From Gammaproteobacteria bacterium RIFCSPHIGHO2_12_FULL_38_11 (GTDB lineage: Bacteria > Pseudomonadota > Gammaproteobacteria > Coxiellales > Coxiellaceae): DNA of 6,591 nucleotides. Shown piece by piece: positions 5,374 to 6,591 of this stretch (the first letter of the stretch is position 1; every line of letters begins with the position of its first letter). The notes under the pieces are model-generated. The model had not been told where the DNA came from. It ran no database searches and saw only the letters and a program-made list of their open reading frames with translations. Made by a program: the position numbers and the translations under genes. The DNA lies in NCBI GenBank assembly GCA_001801515.1, contig MGXX01000030.1, positions 2,750 through 9,340 of the forward strand, given 5' to 3'.

Positions 5374-6309
5374 ATGAATGAATTTGATTTGATTGAAAAA
5401 TATTTTTTTCGTCCTGCTTTCCAGGATAATGTTATTGTTGGCAATGGTGATGATTGCGCGGTTGTTAAAGCACCCGCAGGATATGAGCTTGCCATGTCAA
5501 TGGATACGTTAATTTCTGATGTGCATTTTGATAATTCATTTTCTTCTGAAAATGTAGGTTATAAATCACTTGCTGTAAATCTAAGTGATCTGGCCGCTGT
5601 GGGCGCATCACCTGCATGGGTGATGTTATCGCTTTCATTACCAGCTATAGATGAGAAATGGCTTCAGGGCTTTCAAAAGGGATTTTTTGAACACTTTAAT
5701 GACTATCCCATGACCTTAATTGGCGGTGATTTAACGCGTGGGCCACTATCAATAACGCTTCAAGTTACTGGTTTTTTGCCTCAAGGATCAGCGATTTTAC
5801 GTTCAGGCGCTAACGTAGGCGATTTAATTTATGTCACACATGAATTAGGTGATGCTGTATTAGCCCTACATTATTTAAAAAAAGAAAAAATCTTAATCGA
5901 TAGTGATGCAAAAAAAGTATTGCAACGCCTATGGCGCCCTACCGCACGAATTAAAGCAGGGCAGCTTTTGCGTAATATTGCCAGTAGTGCTATTGATATT
6001 TCTGATGGGTTGTACGGCGATTTAACGCATATATTAAACGCCAGCCATGTAGGTGCGAAAATTTTTGTTGATCAAATTCCTGTGTCGACCTGTTTGGAAA
6101 AGCAGCCAAAAGAATTTAGAAGAATGGCAGCGCTGCATTCAGGCGATTCATACGAGCTTTGTTTTACAGCGTCAAAAAATATTTTATTTCCTGAGTTGCC
6201 TTGTAAAATTACGTGTATTGGTGAAATCACTGAAGACTTGCAGATTAAAATCGTTGATGCAGCTGGCATACCTATTTCTGTAATGGGTGAAAGTTATGCG
6301 CATTATTAA
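5374..6309 (+). CDS. thiL: Thiamine-monophosphate kinase ThiL (start corrected to 5374)
   Basis: ThiL (311 aa from this start; E. coli has 325) phosphorylates thiamine monophosphate to TPP, the last step and the riboswitch ligand. It belongs to the PurM/AIR synthase-like fold. Motifs: FDLIEKYF (4-11), GNGDDCAVV (23-31), MSMDTLISDVHF (41-52), GYKSLAVNLSDLAAVGASP (62-80), GGDLTRG (117-123), RSGANVGDLIYVTHELGDA (143-161), RPTAR (188-192) and AIDISDGLYGDL (206-217), which supply the Mg/ATP-binding acidic residues. The usual G(E/D)DYEL motif reads GDSYEL at 257-262, with Ser259 in place of a well-conserved Asp. The open frame extends 7 codons upstream to 5353 inside thiD, but the GGAG and family alignment support 5374, leaving a 1-nt gap after the thiD stop. 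Everything else looks functional. Confidence 0.96.
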   Translation: MNEFDLIEKYFFRPAFQDNVIVGNGDDCAVVKAPAGYELAMSMDTLISDVHFDNSFSSENVGYKSLAVNLSDLAAVGASPAWVMLSLSLPAIDEKWLQGFQKGFFEHFNDYPMTLIGGDLTRGPLSITLQVTGFLPQGSAILRSGANVGDLIYVTHELGDAVLALHYLKKEKILIDSDAKKVLQRLWRPTARIKAGQLLRNIASSAIDISDGLYGDLTHILNASHVGAKIFVDQIPVSTCLEKQPKEFRRMAALHSGDSYELCFTASKNILFPELPCKITCIGEITEDLQIKIVDAAGIPISVMGESYAHY

Positions 6310-6333
6310 TCAATCTGCGTTAAAATACTTTTT

Positions 6334-6591
6334 ATGAAAATCAAAACGAATGCCACTGCCTTTATCACAGCCATAAAAATGATGCTTGCAGGTCTTATGG
6401 CATTTTTGCTTACCACCTATTTTCAATTACCCATGGGTGTGTGGGCATTGGTGACCATTGCTGCTATTACCCAAACAGGATTGTCGCAAACCTTGGCGAA
6501 ATCATTAATGCGCGCAAGTGGAACGCTGATCGGTGCTGTTATTGGCTATACAATTGCAGTTCTTGCCCATGGCGATGTGAGCGTGATGATG
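6334..6591 (+). CDS. FUSC-family inner-membrane protein, N-terminal part (cut by window edge)
   Basis: Eighty-six residues are visible, with hydrophobic segments at about 10-32, 34-48 and 60-80. The pattern LPMGVWALVTIAAITQTGLSQTLAKSLMRASGTLIGAVIGY (about 32-72) matches the first membrane block of FUSC/aromatic acid exporter-like proteins (YccS, AaeB relatives), typically P-x-W-A-x-x-T followed by R-x-x-GT-x-x-G. Such proteins are thought to export small organic acids or fusaric acid-like compounds; the substrate here is unknown. The frame is the same as thiL's, and its TAA stop lies 24 nt upstream, so 6334 is the first usable ATG. No Shine-Dalgarno is visible, and a TAAAAT element lies 7 nt before the ATG. 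It may be cotranscribed with the thi genes or have its own promoter. Confidence 0.7.
   Translation, partial: MKIKTNATAFITAIKMMLAGLMAFLLTTYFQLPMGVWALVTIAAITQTGLSQTLAKSLMRASGTLIGAVIGYTIAVLAHGDVSVMM

Noticed and set aside
6053..6283. Plus- and minus-strand short frames inside the end of thiL
   Set aside because: Both overlap conserved ThiL coding sequence in other frames and resemble no family.
1..6591. A novel defence, mobile or otherwise undescribed system
   Set aside because: Every long open stretch belongs to a known housekeeping, transport or cofactor family, and no inverted repeats, integrase, transposase or repeat array is visible.

Overview
The window is a compact, AT-rich stretch of bacterial chromosome. 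It looks gammaproteobacterial: a minCDE septum-site operon, a thiM-thiE-thiD-thiL thiamine salvage operon behind a TPP riboswitch, short intergenic gaps and overlapping genes. The base composition and mix of genes would fit an AT-rich lineage such as the Legionellales, but that placement is a guess from general character and no marker gene in the window proves it. I see no mobile elements, CRISPR arrays, rRNA or tRNA genes.

Left half, minus strand (read from about 3000 down to 1): minC, minD, minE, then a sugar-porter-type MFS transporter cut off by the window edge. minD and minE overlap by 4 nt (ATGA), and minE and the transporter overlap by 1 nt (TAATG), so the four genes look like one transcription unit. 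MinC, MinD and MinE make the oscillating division-site selection system. The transporter is an unexpected fourth member.

Centre (2954-3126): a 173-bp divergent control region. It holds a candidate minC promoter on the minus strand, a candidate thi promoter on the plus strand whose -35 box lies inside the minC promoter, a pair of TTTGTRACA direct repeats, and a TPP riboswitch aptamer that runs almost into the thiM start codon.

Right half, plus strand: thiM, thiE, thiD and thiL. Together they encode hydroxyethylthiazole kinase, TMP synthase, HMP/HMP-P kinase and TMP kinase, which is every step needed to turn salvaged thiazole alcohol and HMP into TPP. No de novo gene (thiC, thiG, thiH, thiS, thiF) is present in the window. 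After thiL, a FUSC-type membrane protein begins 24 nt downstream and runs off the edge.

Two starts need correcting from the longest open frame: minC should begin at 2953 (219 aa) and thiL at 5374 (311 aa). Points worth a second look are the riboswitch with no separate expression platform, the overlapping divergent promoters, the transporter coupled to minE, an Asp-to-Ser change in a conserved ThiL motif, and two similar leaders without a Shine-Dalgarno sequence before thiE and the FUSC gene.
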